Shown one piece after another: positions 21,038 to 31,008 of a stretch of 64,000 nt of DNA. Source of the stretch: Rhodopirellula sp. (GTDB lineage Bacteria > Planctomycetota > Planctomycetia > Pirellulales > Pirellulaceae). Location of the stretch: NCBI GenBank assembly GCA_002690925.1, contig NZGD01000032.1, forward strand, positions 1 to 64,000, read 5' to 3'. The notes below the pieces were generated by a model. That model ran no database searches and was not told the DNA's origin. It was given only the letters and a program-made list of their open reading frames with translations. Within the stretch, counting starts at the first letter, position 1. Each line of letters starts with the position of its first letter. The position numbers and the translations under genes are program-made.

Positions 21038-21147
21038 ATTCAGCCACTGTCATGGAGAAATCGAAAAGAGGGGTTTCATTTCGGACGCATTTTCTTGCGT
21101 GGCAGTATAGCAGGCGTTTCGGCACCAAAACCCTGCGAATCACGAAG

Positions 21148-23094
21148 CTATTGACGTCCAACTGCCTCGTTGGTCGAGTCGCTCATTTGCAACATGACCA
21201 TGTCACGGTATCTGCCCCCAGCAGAAAGCAACTGATCGTGGTTCCCAACCTCGACAACACGTCCATCTTCCAGAACGACAATTTTGTCAGCTCCGGCGAT
21301 GGTACTCAGGCGATGGGCGATGACAAACGCAGTTCTGTCTCTGAGTAAATCAGCCAAACTATTCTGAATCAGTCGTTCACTTTCACTGTCTAGATTGCTG
21401 GTTGCCTCATCCAGTACAAGAATTTTCGGATCCGCAAGGATCGCCCGTGCGATCGCGATGCGTTGCCGTTGTCCTCCTGATAATTTGACACCTCGTTCAC
21501 CAATGACTGAGTCGTAGCCGTCAGGTAGTTGCATAATGAACTCATCAGCGGCAGCAGCTTTTGCAGCTTCGATGACCTGTGAATCCTGGGTGTTGCGTTT
21601 GGCGTAGGCAATATTCTCGCGAATGGTCCCGTCAAACAGAAAGACATCCTGCTCGACGATTCCAAGTAAACTGCGATAGTTGTTCAGTTTGATGTCTCGA
21701 AGATCTCGACCATCTAAGCTGATACCGCCTGAGCTAGCGTCGTAGAACCTGGCTATAAGGTTGGTCAACGTTGTTTTGCCGGCTCCACTACGGCCCACCA
21801 ACGCCACGGTTTCTCCTGCTTTGACTTCGAGATTGATATCTTGCAGTACCATCGTATCTGCTTCGGGATATGAAAAAGAGACATCACGTATCGATAGCGC
21901 ACCTCCCACATTTTCACGGCGTAGGGCTATTGCCTCGGGGTGGGTTTCGAGTTCATCTTCAATTTCCAGCACGTCCAGCACTCGGTCAAGTCCAGCAAGA
22001 TTGTTCTGAAATGAGACCGCACTTGCCGCGATGGTAGCCAGTGGATCCAGCAGCATGGTCAAGTAAACAAGAAACATCATCAAATCACCGAGGGTCAATT
22101 CGTTGTCAATGATCTGGTACCCGCCATAAAGCAACAATCCAGTTGACGCGAGAGGTACAACAACTTCCCAGATTGTCTCAATGATTCGGGTCCACCACCA
22201 AGTGAAAAGTTGTTGACGCACCAGAAAGTCACCCTCTCGCACGAAGCGAGATGACTCATTGCGGCTTTGAGAAAAAGTTCGTACCACGCGAATGCCGCTG
22301 AAAGTCTCCGTGGCGTTACCATCAATTCGTTGACGTTGTTTTCGGATGTCGCGATAGAGTGGGCGGATACGATTGATCCACGTGCGGTGGGTGACCCATA
22401 CAACTGGTAGCAGCAGTAAACCACCCACCATCAACTTCCAGTCGACAAGCATCAGAATGATCAGGCTTCCGACAAATTGAATGATGGCTCTCCATGGGTT
22501 GTAGAGCATGCTGAAAATGAGATCGGCGACCCCGCCAGCGTCTTCACGTATCAAGCTCGCAACTCCGCCGCTCTTCATGTCGTAGACGTTATTCAACGGC
22601 AGTTTGACCGCATGTTCAAAAACACGACGTCGGACATTGACCTGTGTCTGGTTGACCGCCTTGGTTGCAATCCATCGACTGCAGAGATGGACGATGGTGG
22701 AAATGATAGTGACGACGACTACCAGCCCTGCAATCGTGAGCAGCAGGTTCATGGGGTCGGTGGGCAGTGGCAGTGACTGTAACCAAGTGGGTAATTGTTT
22801 CGGAGGTGTTGTTAATGCCGAATCAATCGCCAGTTTCGTTCCCAGAGGGGGGATCAGACGCAGCACAATGCCGATTGTTAGCAAAGCGAGTGCTACCAAA
22901 ATCTGACCACGGTGTTTCGCGGTGAGGGCAAGAAACTGCGAAAACAGTTCCCAGAATTTACGATCTCGTTCGCCGAGTTTCTTTGGGTTGCGCTCGCTAT
23001 GGCCATGACTTTTTGGCCGCTGACCGCTCGCATTTCGATCACGAACGGTTTGGCGATATTCAGAGAAACGGTCACGACTGGTTTGGGTTGACAT
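21148..23094 (-). CDS. MsbA-like ABC exporter (fused permease and ATPase)
   Basis: A 648-residue half-transporter of the lipid/peptide/drug exporter type. After a charged cytoplasmic extension of about 55 residues come six membrane helices (about 70-360). The ATPase domain has Walker A GRSGAGKTTL, signature LSGGQRQRIAIARA, Walker B ILVLDEATS and a switch His in IAHRLST. It would work as a homodimer, or as a heterodimer if a second half exists elsewhere. The substrate cannot be told from sequence. The start is ATG at 23094. It is divergent from the symporter gene. Confidence 0.92.
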   Translation of the reverse strand: MSTQTSRDRFSEYRQTVRDRNASGQRPKSHGHSERNPKKLGERDRKFWELFSQFLALTAKHRGQILVALALLTIGIVLRLIPPLGTKLAIDSALTTPPKQLPTWLQSLPLPTDPMNLLLTIAGLVVVVTIISTIVHLCSRWIATKAVNQTQVNVRRRVFEHAVKLPLNNVYDMKSGGVASLIREDAGGVADLIFSMLYNPWRAIIQFVGSLIILMLVDWKLMVGGLLLLPVVWVTHRTWINRIRPLYRDIRKQRQRIDGNATETFSGIRVVRTFSQSRNESSRFVREGDFLVRQQLFTWWWTRIIETIWEVVVPLASTGLLLYGGYQIIDNELTLGDLMMFLVYLTMLLDPLATIAASAVSFQNNLAGLDRVLDVLEIEDELETHPEAIALRRENVGGALSIRDVSFSYPEADTMVLQDINLEVKAGETVALVGRSGAGKTTLTNLIARFYDASSGGISLDGRDLRDIKLNNYRSLLGIVEQDVFLFDGTIRENIAYAKRNTQDSQVIEAAKAAAADEFIMQLPDGYDSVIGERGVKLSGGQRQRIAIARAILADPKILVLDEATSNLDSESERLIQNSLADLLRDRTAFVIAHRLSTIAGADKIVVLEDGRVVEVGNHDQLLSAGGRYRDMVMLQMSDSTNEAVGRQ

Positions 23095-23323
23095 GACTAA
23101 TTGTTAGTGGGGAGCAACTGTTCCCACAACCGCTCACAATCCAAACATGCCTGAACCCTTGGTTTTTTCGCGTTTTGAGGACTTGGAGCATGGTCTTTCA
23201 CCTTGGTAAATCTCCTGTGCCGCCGCATAGACGGGCCGTTTGACACTAAAATACCAGCCGGGTTACCAGCTTTGTGCCTCCACTTCTTGCCCCTTTCGAT
23301 GGGGTCCAGCCGGCAGACTTGTT

Positions 23324-25498
23324 ATGCAACTGATCGATTATATCGTCTTGGTCTCGTATTTCGTGGGAATGATCGCCATCGGCTTTTGGGCGATGAAACG
23401 TGTGAAGGACCAGGAAGACTATTTCATGGGGGGGCGTGGCTTCGGAAAGTTGTTGCAGACCTTCGCAGCGTTTGGCGCTGGTACGGGCGCTCATGAACCG
23501 GTGATGGTTGGTAAGACCGCTTGGACAAGTGGTCTGAGTGGTGTTTGGTCAGCTTTGATGTGGTTGTTTGTGACTCCAATTTACTGGATCACTGCGGTTT
23601 GGTATCGCCGGATGCGCCATCTGACTTTAGGTGACTGGTTTGTTGAACGCTATGAATCACGCTCGATGGGAGTCGCGTATACGCTATTTGCCATCGTCTT
23701 CTACATGTTCTATCTGTCGACGATGTTCTCGGCCGTTGCGAAATTTTCAGCACCCCTGCTAGGATTTGATGTAGGCCTGTTTGGTTATGAATTGAAGTAC
23801 ACGCTGATTCCGTTGATCGCTGGCGTTGTCATTTTGTATGGTGTGCTCGGTGGCTTGGCGGCAGCCTACTGGACTGATCTGATTCAAGGTCTTTTCATTA
23901 TCATTCTATCAGTGTTATTGATTCCCTACGGCTTGTGGTCGATTGCAGAGACGTTTGGTGGTCCTGGTGAGAAGGGGCTGATGGACGGTTTTCGAATCAT
24001 GCATGAACGTGTTTCTGCAGATTGTTTCAGTTTGTTCTCTGGGCCAAGCAGCGGTGAGTTTCCACTGCCATTCATCATTTCGCTTTCTTTGATCAGCATT
24101 GTGGGCGTTGTTGTACAACCACACTTTATCGCGACCGGCGGTGGTTCGGCCAAGACAGAGAAAGAGGCGCGTATCGGGTTGGTTGTCGGCAACTTTCTCA
24201 AGCGACTTTGCACTGTGGGCTGGGCCCTGACTGCATTGATTGCGTTGGCACTGCTGGCAGGGAGTGCGGAAATCGCTGCCGATCCGGATCGAGTATGGGG
24301 AGTCGCCGCACGCGACATATTGGGACCCATGAATCTAGGATTGGTGGGGTTGATGTTGGCATGTCTATTGGCAGCCATGATGAGCTCGGCAGATACCTAC
24401 ATGATCGTGACCTCTGCATTGGTGGTTCGGAATGTTTATGCACCGTATATCAACTCAACGGCAGATGAAAAAAAATATGTCCAAGTCGGTAGGATGACTG
24501 GCTTGGTGATCATTGTGGGCGCAGCCTTTATTTCGCTGACCTATGCCGATGTTTTTGGCCAGTTCAAAATGGCGATCGAACTACCCATCCTGTTCGCAGC
24601 ACCATTCTGGCTGGGAATGTACTGGCGGCGGGTAAACCGTTTTGCTGTTTGGGGGACGATTGCGACATCATTGATGTTGTTTTTTGTTCTCCCGGTGGTC
24701 GTGCCGAGGTTGGCAGACTTGAGCACAAATCAGAGGCTTGCAGCCACGACAAATCTGGTGACAAAAACACTGGTCCGTCCAGCGACGGAGTCGGATATCG
24801 CCAAGCACGAAGCATGGATCGCAGCCGGGAACGAACTGAAGGAACAGATTGCTGAAAATGAGGGGACTGGACTTGGTGAGCAACTTGCAAGCAAACTCGC
24901 TGGCCTGGGGGACGAGCCACCTTTTGCAAATGTCGGTGAGCCAATAAAAATTGTCGTTAAGAGTGGGGGCCAATCCATCTTCTGGACGAAACTTGTTCCA
25001 ATCGATCAACTTTCGAAAGAGTTGGTAAGTGAGACGACGGAGGCAGGCATGTTGGTCAAGACCGAGCGATTGGTCGGGAAACAGAGAGGCGAGGGTTCCC
25101 TGAAAATCGATTTTCTGCTTTACGGTCTGATGGGGATTGATCTTTCGAACGTAAGCAAGGCAATGCTTGAGACTCTCCGGTTACCAATCCGGTTGTTACT
25201 ACCATTTGCCCTTCTCTTCTTCCTCAGCCTCGTTACCCCACGCGGTAGCGAGGCTGTGTTGGATAGATACTTTGCAAAGATGAAGACCCCCGTGCAGTCC
25301 AATCCAACTGATGATAACCGGGCGTTGGATGCTGCGTATCAGGATCCTTCTGCAACAATGAGTCGCAAACTGTTTCCGAGGTCAGACTGGGAATTTGTTT
25401 ATCCGACGAAAATGGATGTGGCTGGTTTTTTGATTTCATGTGTTGTATGTGCATTGGTCATTGGCTTGCTTTTGTGGTTGGCGGGTATCGGCGCTTAG
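23324..25498 (+). CDS. Sodium:solute symporter family transporter
   Basis: A 724-residue member of the SSS family (LeuT fold), using Na+ to import a sugar, organic acid or other solute. It begins MQLIDYIVLVSYFVGMIAIG at the ATG at 23324. The frame is open to 23240 but that part is not leader-like. About 13-14 membrane segments can be seen, with GGRGFGKLLQTFAAFGAGTG and MMSSADTYMIVTSALVVRN as family landmarks. Between about residues 470 and 610 there is a long hydrophilic insert before the last helices. The start of the fused SGNH/hydrolase gene lies 54 bp downstream, so the two are probably co-transcribed and act on the same substrate. Confidence 0.9.
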   Translation: MQLIDYIVLVSYFVGMIAIGFWAMKRVKDQEDYFMGGRGFGKLLQTFAAFGAGTGAHEPVMVGKTAWTSGLSGVWSALMWLFVTPIYWITAVWYRRMRHLTLGDWFVERYESRSMGVAYTLFAIVFYMFYLSTMFSAVAKFSAPLLGFDVGLFGYELKYTLIPLIAGVVILYGVLGGLAAAYWTDLIQGLFIIILSVLLIPYGLWSIAETFGGPGEKGLMDGFRIMHERVSADCFSLFSGPSSGEFPLPFIISLSLISIVGVVVQPHFIATGGGSAKTEKEARIGLVVGNFLKRLCTVGWALTALIALALLAGSAEIAADPDRVWGVAARDILGPMNLGLVGLMLACLLAAMMSSADTYMIVTSALVVRNVYAPYINSTADEKKYVQVGRMTGLVIIVGAAFISLTYADVFGQFKMAIELPILFAAPFWLGMYWRRVNRFAVWGTIATSLMLFFVLPVVVPRLADLSTNQRLAATTNLVTKTLVRPATESDIAKHEAWIAAGNELKEQIAENEGTGLGEQLASKLAGLGDEPPFANVGEPIKIVVKSGGQSIFWTKLVPIDQLSKELVSETTEAGMLVKTERLVGKQRGEGSLKIDFLLYGLMGIDLSNVSKAMLETLRLPIRLLLPFALLFFLSLVTPRGSEAVLDRYFAKMKTPVQSNPTDDNRALDAAYQDPSATMSRKLFPRSDWEFVYPTKMDVAGFLISCVVCALVIGLLLWLAGIGA

Positions 25499-25552
25499 TG
25501 TGAAGTGTATTTTTGAAATGCTAGAAGCGTTTCGTTGCTCACAGGAAAAAAA

Positions 25553-27805
25553 ATGGCTGTCGTAATCCGAATGGGGCGGAACGTTCTTGCAATGCTTGGG
25601 CTTATGGTGGTGCTTGGTTCATTAGCACCAAACGCTCCTGCTGAATCCATCTTTTCCGTTGCAGGGAAACGTATTCTCTTCCTTGGTGATTCGATTACTC
25701 ATGCTGGCGATTTCATTTCACTGGTTGAAACGCAATTCCGTCTTCATGGTTATGATTGCACATTGATCAACCTTGGTTTACCCAGTGAGACATGCAGTGG
25801 TTTGTCAGAGCCAGAACATCCGTTTACTCGACCGAATGTCCACTCGAGGATCGATGCCGCTTTGCAGAAAACCCAACCGGATGTCGTGGTCGTCTGCTAC
25901 GGAATGAACGATGGGATTTATTATCCCTTGGCAGAAGATCGCTTCGCAGCCTATCAGGCGGGTATTCGGCAGATCATTTCGAAGGTGAAAGCTGTTGATG
26001 CAAAGGTGGTCTTGATGACCCCGCCTTCTTTTGATCCCCTGCCTCTGAAGAAACAAGGGAAGCTATTACCGAAAGGTGAAAAACAGTATTCCTGGAAAGC
26101 GATTTACGAAGATTACGACACTGTGATGTTGAGTTACGCTCAGTGGATTCTCAAGCAGAAAGATCACGTCGAACTAACCATCGATCTTCATTCAGCGGTG
26201 TCTGACTACGTAACGGCAAAGCGAAAAAAGAATCCTCAGTTCTCTATGTCTCCTGATGGTGTGCACCTGAATCATGAGGGGCATGCTGTTCTTGCTAACA
26301 CTGTGTTGAAAGCTTGGGGTGTAGTTGATCAGATGGAACCGGCTGAATCTCTAAAAACGTTGGTAGGTCGCCGGCAAAAAATTATGCATGCAGCTTGGTT
26401 AAGTCATGTGGGACACGGACGACCGGGCATGCAGGCGGGATTGCCGATTGTCGAAGCTCATAAGATGGCAGCAGAGATTGAAAAACAGATTGCTGCTCGT
26501 GTCTTGCGGCATCAGGATGCTGCAAAAACGGAATACGAAGATGTTTATCGTTGCTATTTCCCTGCTTCCAGCGTCCCTGGCGAGTTGGACTTGTTTGTGG
26601 ACTTTGATCTCTGGATCCCCCCCGGAGTGGAACAGATCAGGGGGGTGATTGTGCACCAACATGGTTGCGGTCCGGGCGCGTCCAATGCCGGTCTGACGGC
26701 CGTTTGCGACTTGCACTGGCGTGCACTCGCAAAGAAATGGGACTGCGCTTTGCTGGGTTCCTCTTATGAGGGGCGAGCTGGTAGCAGTTGTCGGTTGTGG
26801 TGTGATCCTAGGAATGGATCAGGTGTGCGATTCCTGCAAGCACTGAGCCAATTTGCGGAGCAGACGGGGCATGAAGAACTGAATCAGGTTCCATGGTGTT
26901 TGTGGGGCCATTCAGGCGGAGGATTCTGGGCAAGTTTGATGCAGACGATGTATCCCGAACGCATCGTAGCGATCTGGTTGCAATCAGGCACGGCCTTTGG
27001 TTATTGGACTCAAGGTGAGGTGGAAGCACCAGAATTAAAATCAAGCATTTATCACGTGCCAGTCATGGCCTGCCCGGGGGCTAAGGAACGTACTCACGAA
27101 AGATTTCATCGTGCTTGGGATGGTTTGCAGGCGATGAAGACTGCCTATCGACTTTCAGGAGCGCCGTTTGGGATCGCCCCAGATCCAAACACAGGTCATG
27201 AGTGTGGAGATTCGCGTTACTTAGCGATCCCCTTCTTTGATAGTTGCCTGCGATTGAGGCTATCTGATGACATCACAGCTCCACTAGAATTGCGTCGGAT
27301 CGACATGTCGCGTTCATGGTTTGGTACCGATTCGGGTGAAGTTTATTCTTCAGATACTTACCCTGGTGAAAAGCAAAACGCTTCATGGTTACCCGATGCG
27401 TTGTTTGCATCCAGTTGGTCGACTTTCTTACGTCGTGGGAGCGTACCAGATTCGTCACCGCCAGCGACTCCTCGTTCATTAACTGCGAGTGAAGATGGTG
27501 ACAGCATAGTGTTGACGTGGAAAGCAGATCCGGATTTTGAAAGTGGGCTGGGTGGATTTCGAATTGAGCGAAATGGTGAAACGATCGCACGGTTGCCAGA
27601 AAAGCCTGTTTCCCGTTACGGACGCCCTCTTTTTCAAGTGATGAACTATTCCGGTACGCCGACACAACCTCTTGCCATAATGCAATTCACTGATCGACGA
27701 AATATGGCTACAAAGCCATCGGAGTACCGTGTCTTTTCGATTAACTCCACCGGGTTGGAGTCAACTCCAGCTGTGCTTAAGTGGAGAGCTTCCGAGGGTA
27801 TGTGA
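25553..27805 (+). CDS. Exported SGNH hydrolase fused to alpha/beta hydrolase and Fn3-like domain
   Basis: A 750-residue protein starting at the ATG at 25553 (ACAGGAAAAAAA upstream), with a signal peptide through about residue 30. Residues about 35-275 are an SGNH/GDSL esterase: FLGDSITHAG (Ser nucleophile), NLGLPSETCSG, CYGMND, and SPDGVHLNHEGH with the Asp-x2-His pair. From about 380 to 620 a second hydrolase appears, with VHQHGCGPG near the oxyanion hole and WGHSGGGFWA as a nucleophile elbow. Residues about 655-745 look like a fibronectin-III-like module (PPATPRSLTASEDGDSIVLTW). Deacetylation or de-esterification of a polysaccharide outside the cytoplasm is inferred. It follows the symporter gene closely. 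Confidence 0.8.
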   Translation: MAVVIRMGRNVLAMLGLMVVLGSLAPNAPAESIFSVAGKRILFLGDSITHAGDFISLVETQFRLHGYDCTLINLGLPSETCSGLSEPEHPFTRPNVHSRIDAALQKTQPDVVVVCYGMNDGIYYPLAEDRFAAYQAGIRQIISKVKAVDAKVVLMTPPSFDPLPLKKQGKLLPKGEKQYSWKAIYEDYDTVMLSYAQWILKQKDHVELTIDLHSAVSDYVTAKRKKNPQFSMSPDGVHLNHEGHAVLANTVLKAWGVVDQMEPAESLKTLVGRRQKIMHAAWLSHVGHGRPGMQAGLPIVEAHKMAAEIEKQIAARVLRHQDAAKTEYEDVYRCYFPASSVPGELDLFVDFDLWIPPGVEQIRGVIVHQHGCGPGASNAGLTAVCDLHWRALAKKWDCALLGSSYEGRAGSSCRLWCDPRNGSGVRFLQALSQFAEQTGHEELNQVPWCLWGHSGGGFWASLMQTMYPERIVAIWLQSGTAFGYWTQGEVEAPELKSSIYHVPVMACPGAKERTHERFHRAWDGLQAMKTAYRLSGAPFGIAPDPNTGHECGDSRYLAIPFFDSCLRLRLSDDITAPLELRRIDMSRSWFGTDSGEVYSSDTYPGEKQNASWLPDALFASSWSTFLRRGSVPDSSPPATPRSLTASEDGDSIVLTWKADPDFESGLGGFRIERNGETIARLPEKPVSRYGRPLFQVMNYSGTPTQPLAIMQFTDRRNMATKPSEYRVFSINSTGLESTPAVLKWRASEGM

Positions 27806-27928
27806 ACGAGTGCTTGGGGGCGGACCCATGAATCACGTGGGTCAGTGGGAACAGCAATTTCAGGCGACTCTCGGCGAACTCGATTTGAGTTGGCAGGCAC
27901 CGCGTTCAGCGACGCAAACTCTAACTCA

Positions 27929-28798
27929 TTATGAGCTTGCGCTTCGATAACTGAGAAGCGCGCATTTGAATACCCAGCGGCTGATCCAGAGACTCAGCAG
28001 TGTTGCGGCCAAGCCCCAAACGATGAGCAGTTGATCCTCCCATGTTTGGGGGCTGATTGGCCTGGCAAGAATGCGCGCTGGAATGTTTACCACCAACAAC
28101 ACTGGGATGATGAAAGTGAAAAATCCGTACAACGGTCTTCCCCAACCACGATTATAGATTTCCATCGGATAACGACTGAAATTTGTTATGTAAAACCAGA
28201 AGTTGTACAGAGTTTGATTTCGGCCCAGCCAAATGCTTGTAGCGCTCAAGCAAATCATCAAAGAGTACATGATGGCAACACCACACGCCACGAAGAAGAT
28301 GTAAAGCAGAATGGACGCTAGGCTTGGTGTCATTGGATCAACTTGTCGAGTTGCCAGAGAGTACAAAGCAATCAAGGCAATGATGAAGCCTGCTGCAAAG
28401 TTGGATAACGCACTCCAGTCAACTCGTCGGAAAGAGATCAGGAATTGAGTGTCAATTGGTTTCAGTAAGGCAAAATCGAGGCCTCCGGTCCGGATCAACT
28501 CACTGAACTCCTCCGCATTGGGCATGAAGAAGGCCTGTACAAGGCTGTTGATGAACCATGTTGTTGCGATGAAGAGAAAAAACTTGTCCCGGTCCCAACC
28601 GCTGTCAGCGCCGATCGAAGTCGTGTATTGGAAAATGATGAGATAAAAACCCACGTTCATCAGGGTCCAGCCGAGGCTACTGATGCACTGCAACGCAAAG
28701 TTTGTGCGGAATGTCATATCTCGAACGAGACTATTACGGGCAAAGGTCAAGAAAACCTTCCAGTACTTGGTGCGATCACGTCTGGGATCGGGTTCCAT
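27929..28798 (-). CDS. ABC-2 type permease, COG3694-like
   Basis: A 289-residue membrane protein with six predicted helices. It matches the family of ABC-2 permeases that work in pairs (COG3694 with COG4587) with a separate ATPase. The start is ATG at 28798, 3 bp after the stop of the upstream permease gene. The frame is open to 28882 but overlaps the upstream gene there. RTGGLDFALLKPID after the second helix is a typical cytoplasmic loop of this family. The substrate is unknown. No ATPase gene is adjacent. Confidence 0.87.
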   Translation of the reverse strand: MEPDPRRDRTKYWKVFLTFARNSLVRDMTFRTNFALQCISSLGWTLMNVGFYLIIFQYTTSIGADSGWDRDKFFLFIATTWFINSLVQAFFMPNAEEFSELIRTGGLDFALLKPIDTQFLISFRRVDWSALSNFAAGFIIALIALYSLATRQVDPMTPSLASILLYIFFVACGVAIMYSLMICLSATSIWLGRNQTLYNFWFYITNFSRYPMEIYNRGWGRPLYGFFTFIIPVLLVVNIPARILARPISPQTWEDQLLIVWGLAATLLSLWISRWVFKCALLSYRSASS

Positions 28799-28800
28799 TC

Positions 28801-29697
28801 TTAACCCCCGTAACCGCTGTAACGTCGCACGCCACGGGCATAGGCAATCCGACAGACGATGATGAAGAAGGTCAGCCAACAAGCTTCAATGGCAAGTTCC
28901 ATTGGCAGATCTCCTTCTGGAATCTTTCCGAGAAAAATAGCTGCAGGAAAATACGCTAAATATTTGAAGGGTAGGAAATTCACAAATGTTGCCACATTGT
29001 CAGGCAGCATGGTCAAGGGAAACATGTGCCCTGACAGAAAAAAGCTGAACAGCATGTATACAAAAAGAAGTGACGAGACTTCGAGGAACCAAAATCCGAT
29101 CATACCGATCGCCGCTTCCAGGAAGAAACCGATTAGAAATCCCATGACAAGCGAACCTGCGAAGGCAACCAGCACAGAAAATGAAGGCCAACCTGCTGAA
29201 AAGTAGTTTCGGCATAAGAAAAATACGAGAGCAAAAGGCAAAATTGCGACGGCGTAGTAGGCTAGCTTATGCGCGATCCGAGTCAGCAGCAGAAAGCTGA
29301 TCAGGTCAATTGGTTGAATTAAGTATCGTTTGATTTCCCCGTCTCTAATTTCCCTTGCAATACCGGAAGCCAAGCCTGGCATACTCGAAAATGCTCGCGC
29401 GACCATCGTAAGGAGGTAGTAGGCAACGATGTCCGTGAAATGGAACCCGCGAATCTCGGTGCTATCAAGACTACCCCCTTGGGTCGCCTCAATGGAGTCG
29501 AAAATCGCGTACCAAAGGAAGATCTGAGTCACGATGGGCAGAAAACGCATCAATGTGCCCAAAGCGAAATCGCCCCGATAAACGAGACGTTCACCCAACG
29601 CCGTGCTCAAAATGGCACGCCACAGAGACAGCTTCCAACTCAGCCTTTGGCCAGTGGTGCGAGCAGGAGTTTCAGTGCTGAACACAGAGCTTGACAA
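28801..29697 (-). CDS. ABC-2 type permease, COG4587-like
   Basis: A 298-residue, six-helix permease and the first gene of the pair. [22 protein letters not shown] is the counterpart of the loop seen in its partner. The start is taken as TTG at 29697 with GGATTTGAG upstream; a GTG four codons on is an alternative. The usual order is ATPase-permease-permease. Here upstream sequence is 318 bp of non-coding DNA and then a divergent esterase gene, so the ATPase must be encoded elsewhere. Confidence 0.87.
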   Translation of the reverse strand: MSSSVFSTETPARTTGQRLSWKLSLWRAILSTALGERLVYRGDFALGTLMRFLPIVTQIFLWYAIFDSIEATQGGSLDSTEIRGFHFTDIVAYYLLTMVARAFSSMPGLASGIAREIRDGEIKRYLIQPIDLISFLLLTRIAHKLAYYAVAILPFALVFFLCRNYFSAGWPSFSVLVAFAGSLVMGFLIGFFLEAAIGMIGFWFLEVSSLLFVYMLFSFFLSGHMFPLTMLPDNVATFVNFLPFKYLAYFPAAIFLGKIPEGDLPMELAIEACWLTFFIIVCRIAYARGVRRYSGYGG

Positions 29698-30015
29698 GAC
29701 GACTCAAATCCATGGTGACATGTGTTTTCCAACCTGTTGCTGTTTTCCAACCTGTTGCGATGCGAAGCTTATTTTTAGCCTAAGCTTTCCAGCGTGGTTT
29801 TGGCAGGTGGGACCTAATCGAAGTCATTGTCCAACCTGTTTTACTGACGGTAGCAGATCTTGGGCGGCAACAATACGTTCCGTAAAGCATGGGCAGTCAC
29901 ACATCGCGTTGGAAAAGGTGTGCCGATTAGTCTGTGAGCATCATGCTCCGGCATTTTGGTTTAAAATTTCGCAGTCACCAAATTGCTGTTTGATACTCTC
30001 GTGAGGTTGTTTCAG
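29698..30015. other. Divergent intergenic region with a tandem duplication
   Basis: These 318 bases lie between the permease pair and the esterase gene. They contain the 18-bp tandem duplication listed below and no gene. A short copy of its core (CCAACCTGTT) recurs near 29830. No convincing promoter was recognised. Confidence 0.4.
29723..29758. repeat. Perfect 18-bp tandem duplication
   Basis: TGTTTTCCAACCTGTTGC occurs twice head to tail at 29723-29740 and 29741-29758. The core CCAACCTGTT appears again near 29830, so it may be a binding site or simple slippage. Confidence 0.85.
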
Positions 30016-30945
30016 ATGAACCGAAGTTTCTTAGCCAGTGCCATTTTTCTGCCGTTGGCAACCCTGATTGCCATACCTGCTTTTGCTCAGGATCCGAAGA
30101 CGGATCCAATGCGCCGCACGACTGAGTTATTGTGGCCAGATGGACCGCCTGGTGCAGGGGGTAAGGAGGATGGAGATTTTCCCCAACTGATCATAACGCA
30201 AGTTGAATCAGAGGTTCCCACTGCGGCAGTTGTAATTTTGCCGGGAGGAGGATATCACGGGCACGCCATGGGACATGAGGGGTATCAGTTTGCTGACTGG
30301 TTTGCAGCAATGGGAATTCCGTCCGCTATATGTACTTATCGCCTGCGTGGCAAAGGAAATGACGGAAAGGGCTATGGGCACCCGAGGCCCATGCAGGATG
30401 CTCAGCGTGCTATTCAAACACTGCGAGCAAGGGCCAAAGAATTTAATATCGATCCTGACCGGGTGGGCGTGATTGGTTTCTCGGCGGGTGGTCATTTGTG
30501 TTCGACCGTGTCAACTCATTTCCTGGCTGCTAAGTTGACAGCCGAGGATCCCATTGTGAGAGTGTCATCACGTCCGGATTTCTCAATTTTATGTTATCCG
30601 GTCATTGCGTTTGATAAACCGTATACCCATCGCGGAAGCCAGCAGAATCTGATTGGCGATAATCCCGACCCAAAACTAATTGAGGAATTGTCAAATGAAC
30701 GCCAGGTGACCAGTGACACGCCGCCAACATTCATTTTTCACACTGCCGCGGACAAAGTGGTGCCGGTGGAGAACAGCTTGCAGTACTATTTGGCGTTACA
30801 GCGAAATCGCGTGCCGTCAGAGCTGCACGTTTTTCCTGAGGGAAGACACGGTGTGGGATTGGCTCAGCAATTGCCCGGTGCATCTCAGTGGCCCGGGTTG
30901 TGCAAGGAGTGGCTGAAACGACTTGGAATGCTACCCACGCCCTAG
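30016..30945 (+). CDS. Exported alpha/beta hydrolase, acetyl xylan esterase-like
   Basis: A 309-residue serine hydrolase of the BD-FAE/acetyl-xylan-esterase-like group. The ATG at 30016 starts a signal peptide (MNRSFLASAIFLPLATLIAI, cut near AFAQD). The catalytic set is visible: LPGGGYHGHAMGHEG at the oxyanion hole, the nucleophile elbow GFSAGGH, Asp in HTAADKVVPVENS and His in GRHGVGLAQ. It probably removes acetyl or other ester groups from plant- or algae-type polysaccharides in the periplasm; the substrate is inferred from the family only. Confidence 0.88.
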   Translation: MNRSFLASAIFLPLATLIAIPAFAQDPKTDPMRRTTELLWPDGPPGAGGKEDGDFPQLIITQVESEVPTAAVVILPGGGYHGHAMGHEGYQFADWFAAMGIPSAICTYRLRGKGNDGKGYGHPRPMQDAQRAIQTLRARAKEFNIDPDRVGVIGFSAGGHLCSTVSTHFLAAKLTAEDPIVRVSSRPDFSILCYPVIAFDKPYTHRGSQQNLIGDNPDPKLIEELSNERQVTSDTPPTFIFHTAADKVVPVENSLQYYLALQRNRVPSELHVFPEGRHGVGLAQQLPGASQWPGLCKEWLKRLGMLPTP

Positions 30946-30946
30946 T

Positions 30947-30985
30947 GATGCGTGGCTGGGATGCGTGGCTGGGATGCGGAGCGTT
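30947..30985. repeat. 13-bp tandem repeat
   Basis: GATGCGTGGCTGG occurs at 30947-30959 and 30960-30972, followed by a partial third unit (GATGCGGAGC). It lies in the gap between the ends of the convergent esterase and fliO genes. Confidence 0.8.
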
Positions 30986-31008
30986 ACATAGCATTGCTGT
31001 GAAGTCGG

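Noticed and set aside
27828-27950. Small 41-residue plus-strand frame (MNHVGQWEQQFQAT)
   Set aside because: It overlaps the end of the permease gene on the other strand and has no family or clear coding support beyond a GGGGGCGG upstream.
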